From the NCBI RefSeq assembly GCF_022698145.1, contig NZ_JALDAX010000025.1:29650-93649 (forward strand): DNA of 64,000 nt, given 5' to 3'. Each line of letters begins with the position of its first letter. Position 1 is the first letter of the stretch. Below, in pieces: positions 40,805 through 49,826 of this stretch. The position numbers were made by a program, and so were the translations under genes. The notes below the pieces were generated by a model, which was given only the letters and a program-made list of their open reading frames with translations, was not told the DNA's origin and made no database searches. Source of the DNA: Streptomyces spinosisporus. GTDB taxonomy: Bacteria; Actinomycetota; Actinomycetes; Streptomycetales; Streptomycetaceae.

Positions 40805-41650
40805 CTACGGCACCAGGTCCTCCACGACTCCGCTCACATGCACGCGCTCGCCGCCGCGCAGCTCGAACCGGCCACCCTCAGCCGCGTACGTCACCGTCCC
40901 CGGCAGCAGCACCGGCGCCCTGAACTGCGCCTGGACACGGGTGCGTTCGGGGGCGCCGTGGGCGGCCAGACAGCGGGCGGCGGTCCACATGCCGTGGGCG
41001 ATGGCGCGAGGGAAGCCGAAGAGGCGGGCGGTGAGCGGGTGCAGATGGATGGGGTTGCGGTCGCCGGACGCGGCACCGTACCGGCGGCCGACGTCGCCGG
41101 CCAGCCGCCATTCGGCCACCGCGGGCAGCGGAGGACGGTCGTCCTTGGGAGTCTCGCCCTTCTGCTGGGTGCGGTGCCGGGCCAGATAGGTGCTGCGCGA
41201 CTCCCACACCACGTCCTGCCCGGACCGCATTTCGGTGATCACGGACGCCTCGGTGCCCCGCCGGTGCGGCTCAAGACCGCCCACGTGCACGGCGAGTTCG
41301 TACTCCCCGGTGGCCGTCAGGGACCGCCGCCGGGTGATCTCGATCGACGTGTGCACGAGCCCGAGCAGCGGCAGCGGAAAGCCCCGGTCGCTCATCAGCC
41401 GCATGGCCAGCGGGAAGCCCAGCACATGCGGATACGTCAGCGGCAGCGCGTCGTCGCCGGTCGCGAAGCCGCACACCCGCTCGTAGGCGGCCAGCCGTGC
41501 CAGGTCGATGCGCAGTCCGCGCAGGACGAGCCGGTCACGGGGGAAGTCGGCGTCCGGGCGCGGGTGTTTGAAGGGCGAGAGCAGGGCGCCGCGGGCGAGC
41601 AGCGGCGCGAGCGCGGGGGAGGCGGGCAGCACGACGGACATCGCGTTCAC
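40805..41650 (-). CDS. MaoC-type acyl dehydratase (HtdX-like)
   Basis: A 281-residue double hot-dog protein. The hydratase motif is in DRNPIHLHPLTARLFGFPRAIAHGMW. Its size and its placement directly downstream of a FabG4-type reductase match the mycobacterial HtdX-FabG4 pair. It should dehydrate 3-hydroxyacyl thioesters or hydrate enoyl thioesters in a fatty-acid cycle. The GTG at 41650 overlaps the reductase stop by GTGA; an ATG nine bases further in is an alternative. Confidence 0.85.
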   Translation of the reverse strand: MNAMSVVLPASPALAPLLARGALLSPFKHPRPDADFPRDRLVLRGLRIDLARLAAYERVCGFATGDDALPLTYPHVLGFPLAMRLMSDRGFPLPLLGLVHTSIEITRRRSLTATGEYELAVHVGGLEPHRRGTEASVITEMRSGQDVVWESRSTYLARHRTQQKGETPKDDRPPLPAVAEWRLAGDVGRRYGAASGDRNPIHLHPLTARLFGFPRAIAHGMWTAARCLAAHGAPERTRVQAQFRAPVLLPGTVTYAAEGGRFELRGGERVHVSGVVEDLVP

Positions 41651-42948
41651 GCTCCCAGCAGGCTCTGGCCGCAGACCCGGACCACCTGGCCGTTGACCCC
41701 GCCCGAGGCCGGGTGGGCGAGCCAGGCCGTGGTCTCGGCGACGTCGGCCGGAAGTCCGCCCTGCGCAAGGGAGTTCATCCGCCGTCCCGCCTCCCGGATG
41801 AACAGCGGGACCGCCGCCGTCATCTTCGTCTCGATGAAGCCCGGCGCGACCGCGTTGACCGTCACCCCGTGCTCGGCGAGCGCGCGCGGCGCGAGAGCGC
41901 GGACCAGCCCCACGACGCCGGCCTTGCTCGCGCCGTAGTTCGTCTGCCCGGCGTTCCCGGCGAGGCCCGCGATCGAGGCGGTCGCGACGATCCGACCGCC
42001 CCGTGCGACCGCCCCGGCCGCGAGCAGCGCGTCCGTCGTGCGCAGCACGCTCGCGAGGTTGACCTCCAGGACCGGACTCCAGCGCTCGGCGGGCATGTTG
42101 ACCAGACGGCGGTCACGCGTGATGCCCGCGTTGTGGACCAGCACGTCCAGGCCGTCCGGGAGCGCGGCGGCGATCCGCTCGCCCGCGTCGGCGGCGGTGA
42201 TGTCGAGCGCGAGGGCGGTGCCGCCGAGCCGTTCGGCCACCCGCCGTGCGTCCTGCTCGGCCTGCGGCACGTCGAGTACGACGACCCGGGCGCCGTCCCT
42301 GGCCAGCGTCTCGGCGACCGCTTCGCCGATGCCGCGGGCGCCCCCGGTGACCAGGGCGGTGCGCCCGGCGAGGGGACGGTGCCAGTCGACGGCGGCCTCC
42401 TCGGCCCGTACGGTCTCGATCACCTGCCCGTCGACGTAGGCGGACTTGGGGGAGAGCAGGAAGCGCAGGGCCGACTCGGCGGAGCGGGCGTCCGTCAGGC
42501 GCAGCAGGTTCACCGTCCGGCCGCGCCCGATCTCCTTGCCGAGCGAGCGCACGAACCCCTCCAACGCCTGCTGCACGGCGGCCTGGTGGTGGTCGCCCGC
42601 ATCGAGGGGCGAGCCCAGCACGACGATCCGGCCGCTGCTCGCGACGGACCGCACCACGGGGTGCAGCGCGGCGTGCACCTCGGCGAGCCCGTCGACGTCG
42701 CGCACCCCGGTGGCGTCGAGGACCACGGCCGCGACGGGCCCGCCGGTGCCGTCGGGCAGCCCGGTGCGGGCGAGGGCCGGCGCGAGATCGAGGTCCGTCT
42801 TGCCCGCGGTGAGGTGCAGCAGCCCGCCGTCCAGCGAGGGCCGCTCGGGCGACCAGCGCCGCAGCTCGGCGGGCTGGGGCAGGCCGAGTCTGCGGGTCAG
42901 GAAGCGGCCGGGTGCGGTGCCGGCGAAGCGCAGGTAGCGGTCGGCCAT
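41647..42948 (-). CDS. High-molecular-weight 3-oxoacyl-ACP reductase (FabG4-like)
   Basis: A 433-residue SDR with an extra N-terminal domain of about 200 residues resembling a degenerate flavodoxin-like fold, as in mycobacterial FabG4. The catalytic half has TGGARGIG, VHNAG and YGASKAG. It should reduce 3-oxoacyl thioesters. The ATG at 42948 has GGGGAG eight bases upstream, while the ATG at 42954 would be too close to it. It is translated with the dehydratase gene, and two palindromes lie about 30-60 bp upstream. Confidence 0.9.
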   Translation of the reverse strand: MADRYLRFAGTAPGRFLTRRLGLPQPAELRRWSPERPSLDGGLLHLTAGKTDLDLAPALARTGLPDGTGGPVAAVVLDATGVRDVDGLAEVHAALHPVVRSVASSGRIVVLGSPLDAGDHHQAAVQQALEGFVRSLGKEIGRGRTVNLLRLTDARSAESALRFLLSPKSAYVDGQVIETVRAEEAAVDWHRPLAGRTALVTGGARGIGEAVAETLARDGARVVVLDVPQAEQDARRVAERLGGTALALDITAADAGERIAAALPDGLDVLVHNAGITRDRRLVNMPAERWSPVLEVNLASVLRTTDALLAAGAVARGGRIVATASIAGLAGNAGQTNYGASKAGVVGLVRALAPRALAEHGVTVNAVAPGFIETKMTAAVPLFIREAGRRMNSLAQGGLPADVAETTAWLAHPASGGVNGQVVRVCGQSLLGA

Positions 42949-43285
42949 GTCCATAACTCCCCATGCGGATGCTCTTCTTACTCCGGAGTCAGGTTACCGG
43001 AGGTAATAGCTGAGGGAAGGGGGCTGCGAGGGGGACGATGAAGGGTGCGGCGGGAGTGTGGCGGGAGCGCGGCGGGAGGAGCCGAAAGTTGAAAAATGTT
43101 CACCATACCGCCCGGTAGGGCGTTATCGGCAAGAAAAGCGACGAGATTGCACATCCCCGATCCATCCCCGTCGCCGTACACTCGTCGAACCCTCACCGCC
43201 TCATCACGAACGCGCCGTACGATCTCCTCCCCGACCTGCGGCAAGTCCCCCGCAGGGCAACTCCGTTGAAGCGCTGGAGTCGCCC
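42949..43285. promoter_or_regulatory. Divergent control region between FabG4-like and acyl-CoA synthetase genes
   Basis: A 337-bp non-coding region. ACTCCGGAGT (42980-42989) and TTACC-GGA-GGTAA (42994-43006) are perfect palindromes side by side. A further GC-rich imperfect dyad (TACCGCCCGGTA) lies near 43107. The palindromes sit next to the FabG4-like gene start. A fatty-acid regulator acting on both directions is likely, but no sequence identifies it. Confidence 0.55.
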
Positions 43286-45217
43286 GTGTCCACCTCGCGC
43301 CCGTCCGCCGACGCCGCGGTTCACGCCACGGCGCTCGACGGCACGCCGGTCCTCGTGGAGCCCGTGATCCAGCGGCTGGGCGGGGAGGTGCGCGAGGCCT
43401 ACGTACCGCCCTTCGTCCCGCCGGTGCGGCACGGCTCACTCGCCGACCTGCCGTTCGACAACGCGCGCACCGCCCCCGACGACCAGGTCCTCAGCCGCCG
43501 CACCGACACCGGCCGCTGGGAGCACGTCACCGCGGCCGGGTTCGCCGAGGAGGTGCTGGCGGCGGCGAAGGGGCTGATCGCCGAGGGGCTGACCCCGGGG
43601 GACCGGATCGCCGTCATGGCCCGGACCGTCTACGAGTGGACGCTGCTGGACTTCGCCGCCTGGGCCTGCGGTCTGGTCACCGTCCCGATCTACCCCACCT
43701 CCTCCGCCTTCCAGACCCGCTGGATCCTCCAGGACTCCGGCGCCGTCGCGCTCGTCACCGAGACCGCGGCGCAGGCGGCCGCGCTGGGCCCGGAACTCGA
43801 CCGGGTGCCGGACCTGAGGCACCTGTGGGTCATCGAGAAGGGCCATGTGGAGCGCCTGGCGGAGCGCGGCGGGCGCATACGCGACCAGGAAGTGGACGTA
43901 CGGCGCGGGATGCTCGGCCCCGACACCCTCGCCACCATCGTCTACACCTCGGGCACCACCGGCCGCCCCAAGGGCTGCGCGATCACCCACGGCAACTTCT
44001 TCGCCGAGATCGACAACGCGATCGAGCTCCTCTACCCGGTGTTCCGCCAGCGGACCAGCGAAGAGGCGGCGGTGCTGCACTTCCTGCCGATGTCGCACAT
44101 CTTCGGCCGCATGGTGGCGGTCGCCTGCATCCGCGCCCGGGTGCGGCTCGGACACGCCCCGAGCCTGAAGCCGGAGGAACTGCTGCCCGCGCTGGCCAGT
44201 TTCCGGCCGACCTGTCTCATCGCGATTCCGTACATGCTGGAGAAGGTGTTCAACGCGGCCCGCGCGAAGGCCGAGACCGGCGGCCGGGCCGGCGCCTTCG
44301 ACCGCGCGGTGGGCGTGGCCGTGCGCCACGGGGAGGCCGTCGAGGCCCGGCACGCCGGCACCGGCGCGGGCCCGCGCACCGTCCTCAAGGCGGCCCGCGC
44401 CTTCTACGACCCCCTGGTCTACCGCCGCATCCGCAACGCCATGGGCGGCAGGGTCCGCTACATGATCTCCGGCGGCTCCCCGCTCGGCCGCCGCCTCGCC
44501 GCGTTCTACGCCGGGGCCGGCATCGAGATCTACGAGGGCTACGGCCTCACGGAGACGACCGGCGCGTCCACCGTGACCCCGCCCCTCAAACCCCGCCTCG
44601 GCTCGGTCGGCTGGCCCCTGCCCGGCACGAAGGTCCGGATCGCGGCCGACGGCGAGGTCCTGCTCAGCGGCGGGCATGTGCTGCGCGGCTACTGGGACCC
44701 GAACGCGGGCGGGGTGACCCCGGCGACCGTCGACGGCTGGCTCGCCACCGGCGATCTCGGCCGGCTCGACGAGGAGGGGTACCTCTACATCACCGGCCGC
44801 AAGAAGGAGATGCTGATCACGGCGGGCGGCAAGAGCGTCGCCCCGGCCCCGCTGGAGAATTGGCTCCGCGCCCACCCCCTCATCTCCCAGGTCATGGTCG
44901 TCGGCGACGCCCGCCCCTACGTCGCCGCCCTCATCACCCTCGACATGGACGGCGTCAGCCACTGGCGCCGCATGCACGGCAAGCACCCGGTCCCGGTGGG
45001 ACTCCTGGTCGACGACGAGGAGTTGCGGGCGGTGCTGCAGCGGGCCGTGGACGAGGCGAACAAACTGGTCTCCCGCCCGGAGTCGATCCGCCGCTTCACC
45101 GTCGTCCCCCATGACTTCACGGAAGAGGCGGGCTACCTGACCCCCTCCCTGAAACTGAAACGAGACGCCATCACCAGGGACTTCGCGGACTGGATCGACC
45201 AGCTCTACGTCTCATAA
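43286..45217 (+). CDS. Long-chain acyl-CoA synthetase (first paralogue)
   Basis: A 643-residue AMP-forming ligase that activates fatty acids to acyl-CoA via acyl-AMP. The P-loop is YTSGTTGRPKGC, the A5-type motif is YEGYGLTETTG, and the C-terminal hinge is GRKKEMLITAGGKSVAP, with the catalytic lysine region near the end. The GTG at 43286 has GGAG six bases upstream. The next gene is a close paralogue on the same strand, so this is a tandem duplication. Confidence 0.92.
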   Translation: MSTSRPSADAAVHATALDGTPVLVEPVIQRLGGEVREAYVPPFVPPVRHGSLADLPFDNARTAPDDQVLSRRTDTGRWEHVTAAGFAEEVLAAAKGLIAEGLTPGDRIAVMARTVYEWTLLDFAAWACGLVTVPIYPTSSAFQTRWILQDSGAVALVTETAAQAAALGPELDRVPDLRHLWVIEKGHVERLAERGGRIRDQEVDVRRGMLGPDTLATIVYTSGTTGRPKGCAITHGNFFAEIDNAIELLYPVFRQRTSEEAAVLHFLPMSHIFGRMVAVACIRARVRLGHAPSLKPEELLPALASFRPTCLIAIPYMLEKVFNAARAKAETGGRAGAFDRAVGVAVRHGEAVEARHAGTGAGPRTVLKAARAFYDPLVYRRIRNAMGGRVRYMISGGSPLGRRLAAFYAGAGIEIYEGYGLTETTGASTVTPPLKPRLGSVGWPLPGTKVRIAADGEVLLSGGHVLRGYWDPNAGGVTPATVDGWLATGDLGRLDEEGYLYITGRKKEMLITAGGKSVAPAPLENWLRAHPLISQVMVVGDARPYVAALITLDMDGVSHWRRMHGKHPVPVGLLVDDEELRAVLQRAVDEANKLVSRPESIRRFTVVPHDFTEEAGYLTPSLKLKRDAITRDFADWIDQLYVS

Positions 45218-45235
45218 GGGCGCCTGCAACTGCTT

Positions 45236-45282
45236 TTGAGGGGCGCGGGGAACTGCGCGACCAGCCACGACGCACCCGCAGC
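45236..45282. repeat. Copy of a dispersed Streptomyces intergenic repeat
   Basis: The segment containing GGGGCGCGGGGAACTGCGCG and then ACCAGCCACGACG, beginning about 20 bp after the stop codon, is a sequence I recognise as recurring between genes in many Streptomyces genomes. The recognition rests on memory and could not be searched here. Confidence 0.55.
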
Positions 45283-45473
45283 CAAACACAAACCGATCCC
45301 GCCCCATACCGTCCCCGAACATGCACATCCCCCACATGCCGGCTACGTAAGATCACCGCTCTAACCCCCGGTAACCCCACCCCGCCCCCGCGGAGCGGCT
45401 GAACCACTCGGCCTGCACTGCACGTACCTGAACAGCAGAGCAGAACCCCGAGCTGCACGTCCCAGGAGCTGCC

Positions 45474-47390
45474 ATGTCCGTGTCCGTGCCCTACCCGTCC
45501 GCGTCCGACTACGACGGCGTACCCCAGCTGGTGCGGCCCGAGATCCGGCGCCTGGGCGGAGAGGTGCGGGAGACATCGGTTCCGCCGCTCGTCCCGCCGC
45601 CCGTCCACGGCTCGCTCGCCGACCTGCCGTTCGACAACGCGGACGCGGACCCCGCATCCCGGGTCCTCAGCCGCCGCAGGGGCGACGGCGACTGGGTGGA
45701 CGTGACGGCGGCGGAGTTCGCGCAGCAGGTGCAGGCCCTGGCGAGGGGCCTGATCTCGGAGGGCCTGGTCCCCGGCGACCGTATCGCCGTCATGGCCCGG
45801 ACCATCTACGAGTGGACGCTCCTGGACTTCGCCGCGTGGGCCGCGGGCCTGGTCACCGTGCCGATCTACCCCACGTCCTCCGTCTACCAGACCCGGTGGA
45901 TCCTCCAGGACTCCGGTGCGGTGGCCCTGGTGACGGAGACCGCCGCCCAGGCATCGGCGCTCGGACCGGAGCTGAGCCGGCTGCCGGATCTGCGGCACCT
46001 GTGGATCGTGGAGAAGGACCACCTCGACCGGCTCGCCGAGCTCGGGCATCAGGTCCCCGACCAGGAAGTCGCCGTACGCCGCGGGATGCTGGTCCCCGAC
46101 ACGCTCGCCACCGTCATCTACACCTCGGGCACCACCGGCCGCCCCAAGGGCTGTGTGCTCACGCACGGCAACTTCATCGCCGAGGTCGACAACGCGATCG
46201 AACTGCTCTACCCCATCTTCAAGTCGAAGGCGGACGACCCCTCCACGCTGCTCTTCCTGCCCATGTCGCACGTCTTCGGGCGCATGGTGGCGATCGCCTG
46301 CATCCGGGCCCGGGTCCGCCTCGGCCATGCCGCGAGCCTGGACGGGAACAGCCTGCTGGCCGACCTCGCCGCCTTCCGGCCGACCTTCCTGCTGTGCATC
46401 CCGTACATGCTGGAGAAGGTCTACAACAACGCGCGCGCCAAGGCGGAGAGCGGCGGGCGGGCCGCCGTCTTCGACCGCGCGGCGAGCACCGCCGTCCGCT
46501 ACGGCGAGGCGCTGGAGGCCCGGCACGCGGGCACCGGCTCCGGCCCGGGCGCCGCGCTGAAGGCGGCCCGCGCCCTCTACGACACCCTGGTCTACCGCCG
46601 GATCCGCAACGCCATGGGCGGCCGGATCCGCCACATCATCTCCGGCGGCTCCCCCCTCGGCCGCCGCCTCGCGGCCTTCTACGCGGGCGCGGGCATGGAG
46701 GTCTACGAGGGCTACGGCCTCACCGAGACGACCGGCGCGGCCACCGTGACACCCCCGCTCAAACCCCGTCTGGGCACGGTCGGCTGGCCCCTGCCCGGCA
46801 CGAAGGTCCGGATCGCGGCCGACGGCGAGATCCTGCTGAACGGCGGTCAGGTCTTCCGCGGCTACTGGGACCCGCAGGGCGGCGGGGTGATCCCGTCGTC
46901 GGCGGACGGCTGGTTCCCCACCGGTGACATCGGGCACCTGGACGACGAGGGCTACCTCACCATCACCGGCCGCAAGAAGGAGATCATCATCACCGCGGGC
47001 GGCAAGAACACGGCCCCCGCGCCGCTGGAGAACTGGCTGCGCTCGCACCCCCTGATCTCCCAGTGCATGGTGGTGGGTGACCGCCGCCCCTACATCGCCG
47101 CGCTCATCACCCTCGACATGGAGGGCGTCGGCCACTGGCGCCGCATGCACGGCAAGCACCCCGTGCCCGCGGAACTCCTGGTCGACGACGAGGAGTTGAG
47201 GGCGGTGCTGCAGCGGGCCGTGGACGAGGCGAACAAGCTGGTCTCCCGCCCCGAGTCGATCCGCCGCTTCGCCATCGTCCCCCAGGACTTCACGGAAGAG
47301 GCGGGCCACCTGACCCCGTCCATGAAGCTGCGCCGCGAGGCGGTCATGCGGGACTACGCGGCAGAGGTGGAGAGCCTGTACGACCGCTGA
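45474..47390 (+). CDS. Long-chain acyl-CoA synthetase (second paralogue)
   Basis: A 638-residue AMP-forming acyl-CoA ligase closely related to the gene upstream through most of its length, including YTSGTTGRPKGC and GRKKEIIITAGGKNTAP. AGGAG precedes the ATG at 45474. The two differ mainly at the extreme N-terminus and in scattered substitutions. Separate promoters are likely, given the 256-bp gap. The 3' end overlaps the convergent LysR gene by 47 bp. Confidence 0.93.
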   Translation: MSVSVPYPSASDYDGVPQLVRPEIRRLGGEVRETSVPPLVPPPVHGSLADLPFDNADADPASRVLSRRRGDGDWVDVTAAEFAQQVQALARGLISEGLVPGDRIAVMARTIYEWTLLDFAAWAAGLVTVPIYPTSSVYQTRWILQDSGAVALVTETAAQASALGPELSRLPDLRHLWIVEKDHLDRLAELGHQVPDQEVAVRRGMLVPDTLATVIYTSGTTGRPKGCVLTHGNFIAEVDNAIELLYPIFKSKADDPSTLLFLPMSHVFGRMVAIACIRARVRLGHAASLDGNSLLADLAAFRPTFLLCIPYMLEKVYNNARAKAESGGRAAVFDRAASTAVRYGEALEARHAGTGSGPGAALKAARALYDTLVYRRIRNAMGGRIRHIISGGSPLGRRLAAFYAGAGMEVYEGYGLTETTGAATVTPPLKPRLGTVGWPLPGTKVRIAADGEILLNGGQVFRGYWDPQGGGVIPSSADGWFPTGDIGHLDDEGYLTITGRKKEIIITAGGKNTAPAPLENWLRSHPLISQCMVVGDRRPYIAALITLDMEGVGHWRRMHGKHPVPAELLVDDEELRAVLQRAVDEANKLVSRPESIRRFAIVPQDFTEEAGHLTPSMKLRREAVMRDYAAEVESLYDR

Positions 47391-48276
47391 GCCCCTGCCG
47401 GTGCTCCACGACGGTGTCCGCGAACGCCCGCGCCGCCGGACTGAGCGCGTCCCAGCGGCGCACGGCCCAGCCGACGGGCAGCGGGCGGAGCAGGGGGACG
47501 GGGATCAACCGCAGGGCACCTTCCCCCGGCACCGCCAGCCCTGGCAGCGCCGGGATCACCGCCCGCCCGACCCCCAGTTCGGCCAGCAGCAGCGCCGTGT
47601 CCCAGTCGGCGACGCTCGTGTCGTACCCGAAGCGGACCCCGAGCTCCGCGCAGGCGGCGTCCAGCTGGGCGGCGGAGGCGGAGTTCGGCGGCAGGCGGAT
47701 GAGGCGTACGCCGGCCAGCTCGTGCGGGTCGACGGACGGGCGGTCGGCCAGCGCGTCGTCGGCCCGTACCGCGAGCACCCAGGGGAGTTCCACCACCGCC
47801 CGCTGCTCGATGCCCCGCACCGGCGGGCCGAGGGTGATCCACGCCAGGTCGAGCACCCCGTCGGTCAGCGCGTCGAAGCTGCCGCGGCCCGAACTGACCG
47901 TACGGAACTCCAGGTTGACGTGCGGATGCCGGCGCCGGAACTCCACCACCGCGTCCGACATGAAGTGCCGTACGGTCGTCGCGCCCGTCGCCACCCGCAC
48001 CTGCCCGCTCGCGCCCTCGACGAGATCCCGCAGTTGCCGCAGGGCCAGATCGAGCCCGGAGAGCCCTTCGGCCGCCGCGGCCTCCAGCACCCGCCCGGCC
48101 CCGGTGGGCACGACCCCGCGCGACTGCCGCTCCAGCAGCGCCACGCCCGTCTCCCGCTCCAGCCGCTTCACATGCTGGCTCACCGCCGACTGGGTGCAGT
48201 CGAGCTCCCTGGCCACCGCACTGAGGCTGCCGGCCCGGCACACCGCCACGAACACCCGCAGGTCGTCAAGGGTCAC
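47344..48276 (-). CDS. LysR family transcriptional regulator
   Basis: A 310-residue regulator: an N-terminal helix-turn-helix (TLDDLRVFVAVCRAGSLSAVARELDCTQSAVSQHVKRLE), then a periplasmic-binding-like effector domain. The frame stays open far upstream, but the family N-terminus and a palindrome set the start at the GTG at 48276. TAGCTT ends seven bases before it, so the message is probably leaderless. The 3' end overlaps the acyl-CoA synthetase gene. It may also control the divergent DUF6817-like gene. Confidence 0.9.
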   Translation of the reverse strand: MTLDDLRVFVAVCRAGSLSAVARELDCTQSAVSQHVKRLERETGVALLERQSRGVVPTGAGRVLEAAAAEGLSGLDLALRQLRDLVEGASGQVRVATGATTVRHFMSDAVVEFRRRHPHVNLEFRTVSSGRGSFDALTDGVLDLAWITLGPPVRGIEQRAVVELPWVLAVRADDALADRPSVDPHELAGVRLIRLPPNSASAAQLDAACAELGVRFGYDTSVADWDTALLLAELGVGRAVIPALPGLAVPGEGALRLIPVPLLRPLPVGWAVRRWDALSPAARAFADTVVEHRQGLSGRTGSPPLPRSPA

Positions 48277-48280
48277 GAAC

Positions 48281-48298
48281 CCCAAGCTAACACTTGGG
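48281..48298. promoter_or_regulatory. LysR-type palindrome over the regulator's own promoter
   Basis: CCCAAG-CTAACA-CTTGGG is a perfect 18-bp palindrome with a third CCCAAG half-site at 48312-48317. It covers the -10-like TAGCTT and lies five bases before the GTG start, the expected position for autorepression. Confidence 0.7.
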
Positions 48299-48468
48299 TC
48301 CGGCCACACATCCCAAGGATTGACTGCATCCGGCGACCGTACGACGATCCCTTTCAGGGCCCGAGGGCGGCAACCCGCTCCCACCCACGCCGGGATCCGG
48401 ACCCGTGCGGGGGAGCGAGCGGGTGCCGACCCGGACGTCGAAAGGGTCCGGTTGTCGAGGGGCCCCAG

Positions 48469-49059
48469 ATGTCGAAGGGCCCTGTGCGCCGAAGGGATGC
48501 CGTCGTGCCGAGGACGCCCGACCACCACCAAGCCACCGCCCTCATGCGGGACTTGGGCGCCGGCAGCCTTCCGCACCCGGGCGGGACGCTGCTCGCGCAC
48601 CTCGACCGCGTGGGCGACCGGCTCGCCGCCTGGGGCGCGCGGCCGGCGCTGCAACGCGCCGGACTCACCCATGCCGCCTACGGCACCGACGGCTTCCCGA
48701 CCGCCCTGCTCCCCCTCGACCGGCGGACCGAACTCGCCGCCGTGATCGGCCCCGAGAGCGAGGAGATCGTCTACCTCTACGCCAGTTGCGACCGCCGGGC
48801 CTCCTACCCCGGCCTCGCTGTCCCGGACGGCCTCTTCCACGACCGCTTCACGGGCCGGACCCTCACCCCGGCCACCCCTCTGCGCCGGGACTTCGCCGAA
48901 CTCACCGTCGCGAACGAACTCGACCTGGCCCACCGCAGCCGCGACTTCCGTACCCGGTGGGGCCCCGAACTCCTCGCCCTTTTCAGCGGCTTCCGGGTCC
49001 TGCTGAGCGAGCCCGCCTGGCAGGACTGCCTCGCCGTGCTCGGACCCGGGCGCGACTGA
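48469..49059 (+). CDS. DUF6817-like protein
   Basis: A 196-residue cytoplasmic protein. The core MRDLGAGSLPHPGGTLLAHL, AGLTHAAYGTDGFPTALLPL and LTVANELDLAHR resembles DUF6817; the histidines in HPGG, AHLDR and THAAYG could form a metal or nucleotide site of HD-like type, but I cannot confirm this. GAGGGG lies six bases before the ATG at 48469. It is divergent from LysR and therefore a candidate target of it. Confidence 0.68.
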   Translation: MSKGPVRRRDAVVPRTPDHHQATALMRDLGAGSLPHPGGTLLAHLDRVGDRLAAWGARPALQRAGLTHAAYGTDGFPTALLPLDRRTELAAVIGPESEEIVYLYASCDRRASYPGLAVPDGLFHDRFTGRTLTPATPLRRDFAELTVANELDLAHRSRDFRTRWGPELLALFSGFRVLLSEPAWQDCLAVLGPGRD

Positions 49060-49081
49060 GGCCTGCTGTCCGGTCAGCCGG

Positions 49082-49783
49082 TCAGCCGGTCGACTCGCCC
49101 GGCCGTGCGGCCGTCACCGGTTTGCGAGCCAGCAGATACGCCTGCGGGGTCGGCTCGCCGAGGTCCTCGTCCGGCTCCCGGACCGTCCGTGAGCCGAGCG
49201 CGAACCCCGCCTCGGTCAACAGGTCCGCCAGGTCGTCCGGTTGGCGGCGCAGGAAGGTCAGCGACACGTCGTGGCCGAAGGGGCGGTCGTGGCGGCGGTG
49301 CGGGCCGCCGGTCTGGAAGGCGAGCAGGACGTGGCCGCCGGGCGCGAGGGCCCGGTGGAACTCGGTGAAGAGCGCGGGCAGTTCGTCCACAGGGGTGTGG
49401 ATGGTCGAGTACCACGAGACGATCCCGGCAAGACCCCCGTCGGGGACGTCCAGGTCGAGCATCGAGCCCTGCTCGAACCGCAGATCCGGGTTCTCCCGCC
49501 GGGCCACGGCCAGCATCGACTCCGACAGGTCGAGGCCGTAGACCCGCAGGCCGAGCGAGGCGAGGTGCGCGGTGCTGCGGCCCGGACCGCATCCCACGTC
49601 GGCCACCGTCCCCTCGCCGCCCACGAGTTCGGCGAAGGCGGCGAGTATCGCCCGGTCCAGCGGCGTGGCCGCGTGCCGGCCCTCGAACAGGGCGGCGTAG
49701 TCCTCGGCGATGGCGTCGTAGAACACGCGGGTGCTGGTCAGGAAGTCGCTGCCGGGCTCGCTGCCGGTCTCGGAAACGGTCAT
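49082..49783 (-). CDS. Class I SAM-dependent methyltransferase
   Basis: A 233-residue methyltransferase. The SAM-binding motif I is VADVGCGPGRSTAHLASLG, followed by the acidic motif YGLDLSESML and motif II in LDVPDGGLAGIVSWYS. No substrate-specific domain is present. TACGGT ends seven bases before the ATG at 49783, with no ribosome site, suggesting a leaderless message. It is convergent with the DUF6817-like gene. Confidence 0.87.
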   Translation of the reverse strand: MTVSETGSEPGSDFLTSTRVFYDAIAEDYAALFEGRHAATPLDRAILAAFAELVGGEGTVADVGCGPGRSTAHLASLGLRVYGLDLSESMLAVARRENPDLRFEQGSMLDLDVPDGGLAGIVSWYSTIHTPVDELPALFTEFHRALAPGGHVLLAFQTGGPHRRHDRPFGHDVSLTFLRRQPDDLADLLTEAGFALGSRTVREPDEDLGEPTPQAYLLARKPVTAARPGESTG

Positions 49784-49790
49784 GGTCGAA

Positions 49791-49796
49791 ACCGTA
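49791..49796 (-). promoter_or_regulatory. -10 element of a probable leaderless methyltransferase transcript
   Basis: TACGGT (minus strand) ends seven bases before the ATG at 49783, with no ribosome site. Confidence 0.45.
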
Positions 49797-49826
49797 GCGA
49801 CCACCACTGACAACCGGCCCGCTCGC

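Noticed and set aside
48277..48933. Long N-terminal extension of the LysR protein
   Set aside because: Runs through the divergent DUF6817-like gene; LysR proteins begin at the helix-turn-helix.
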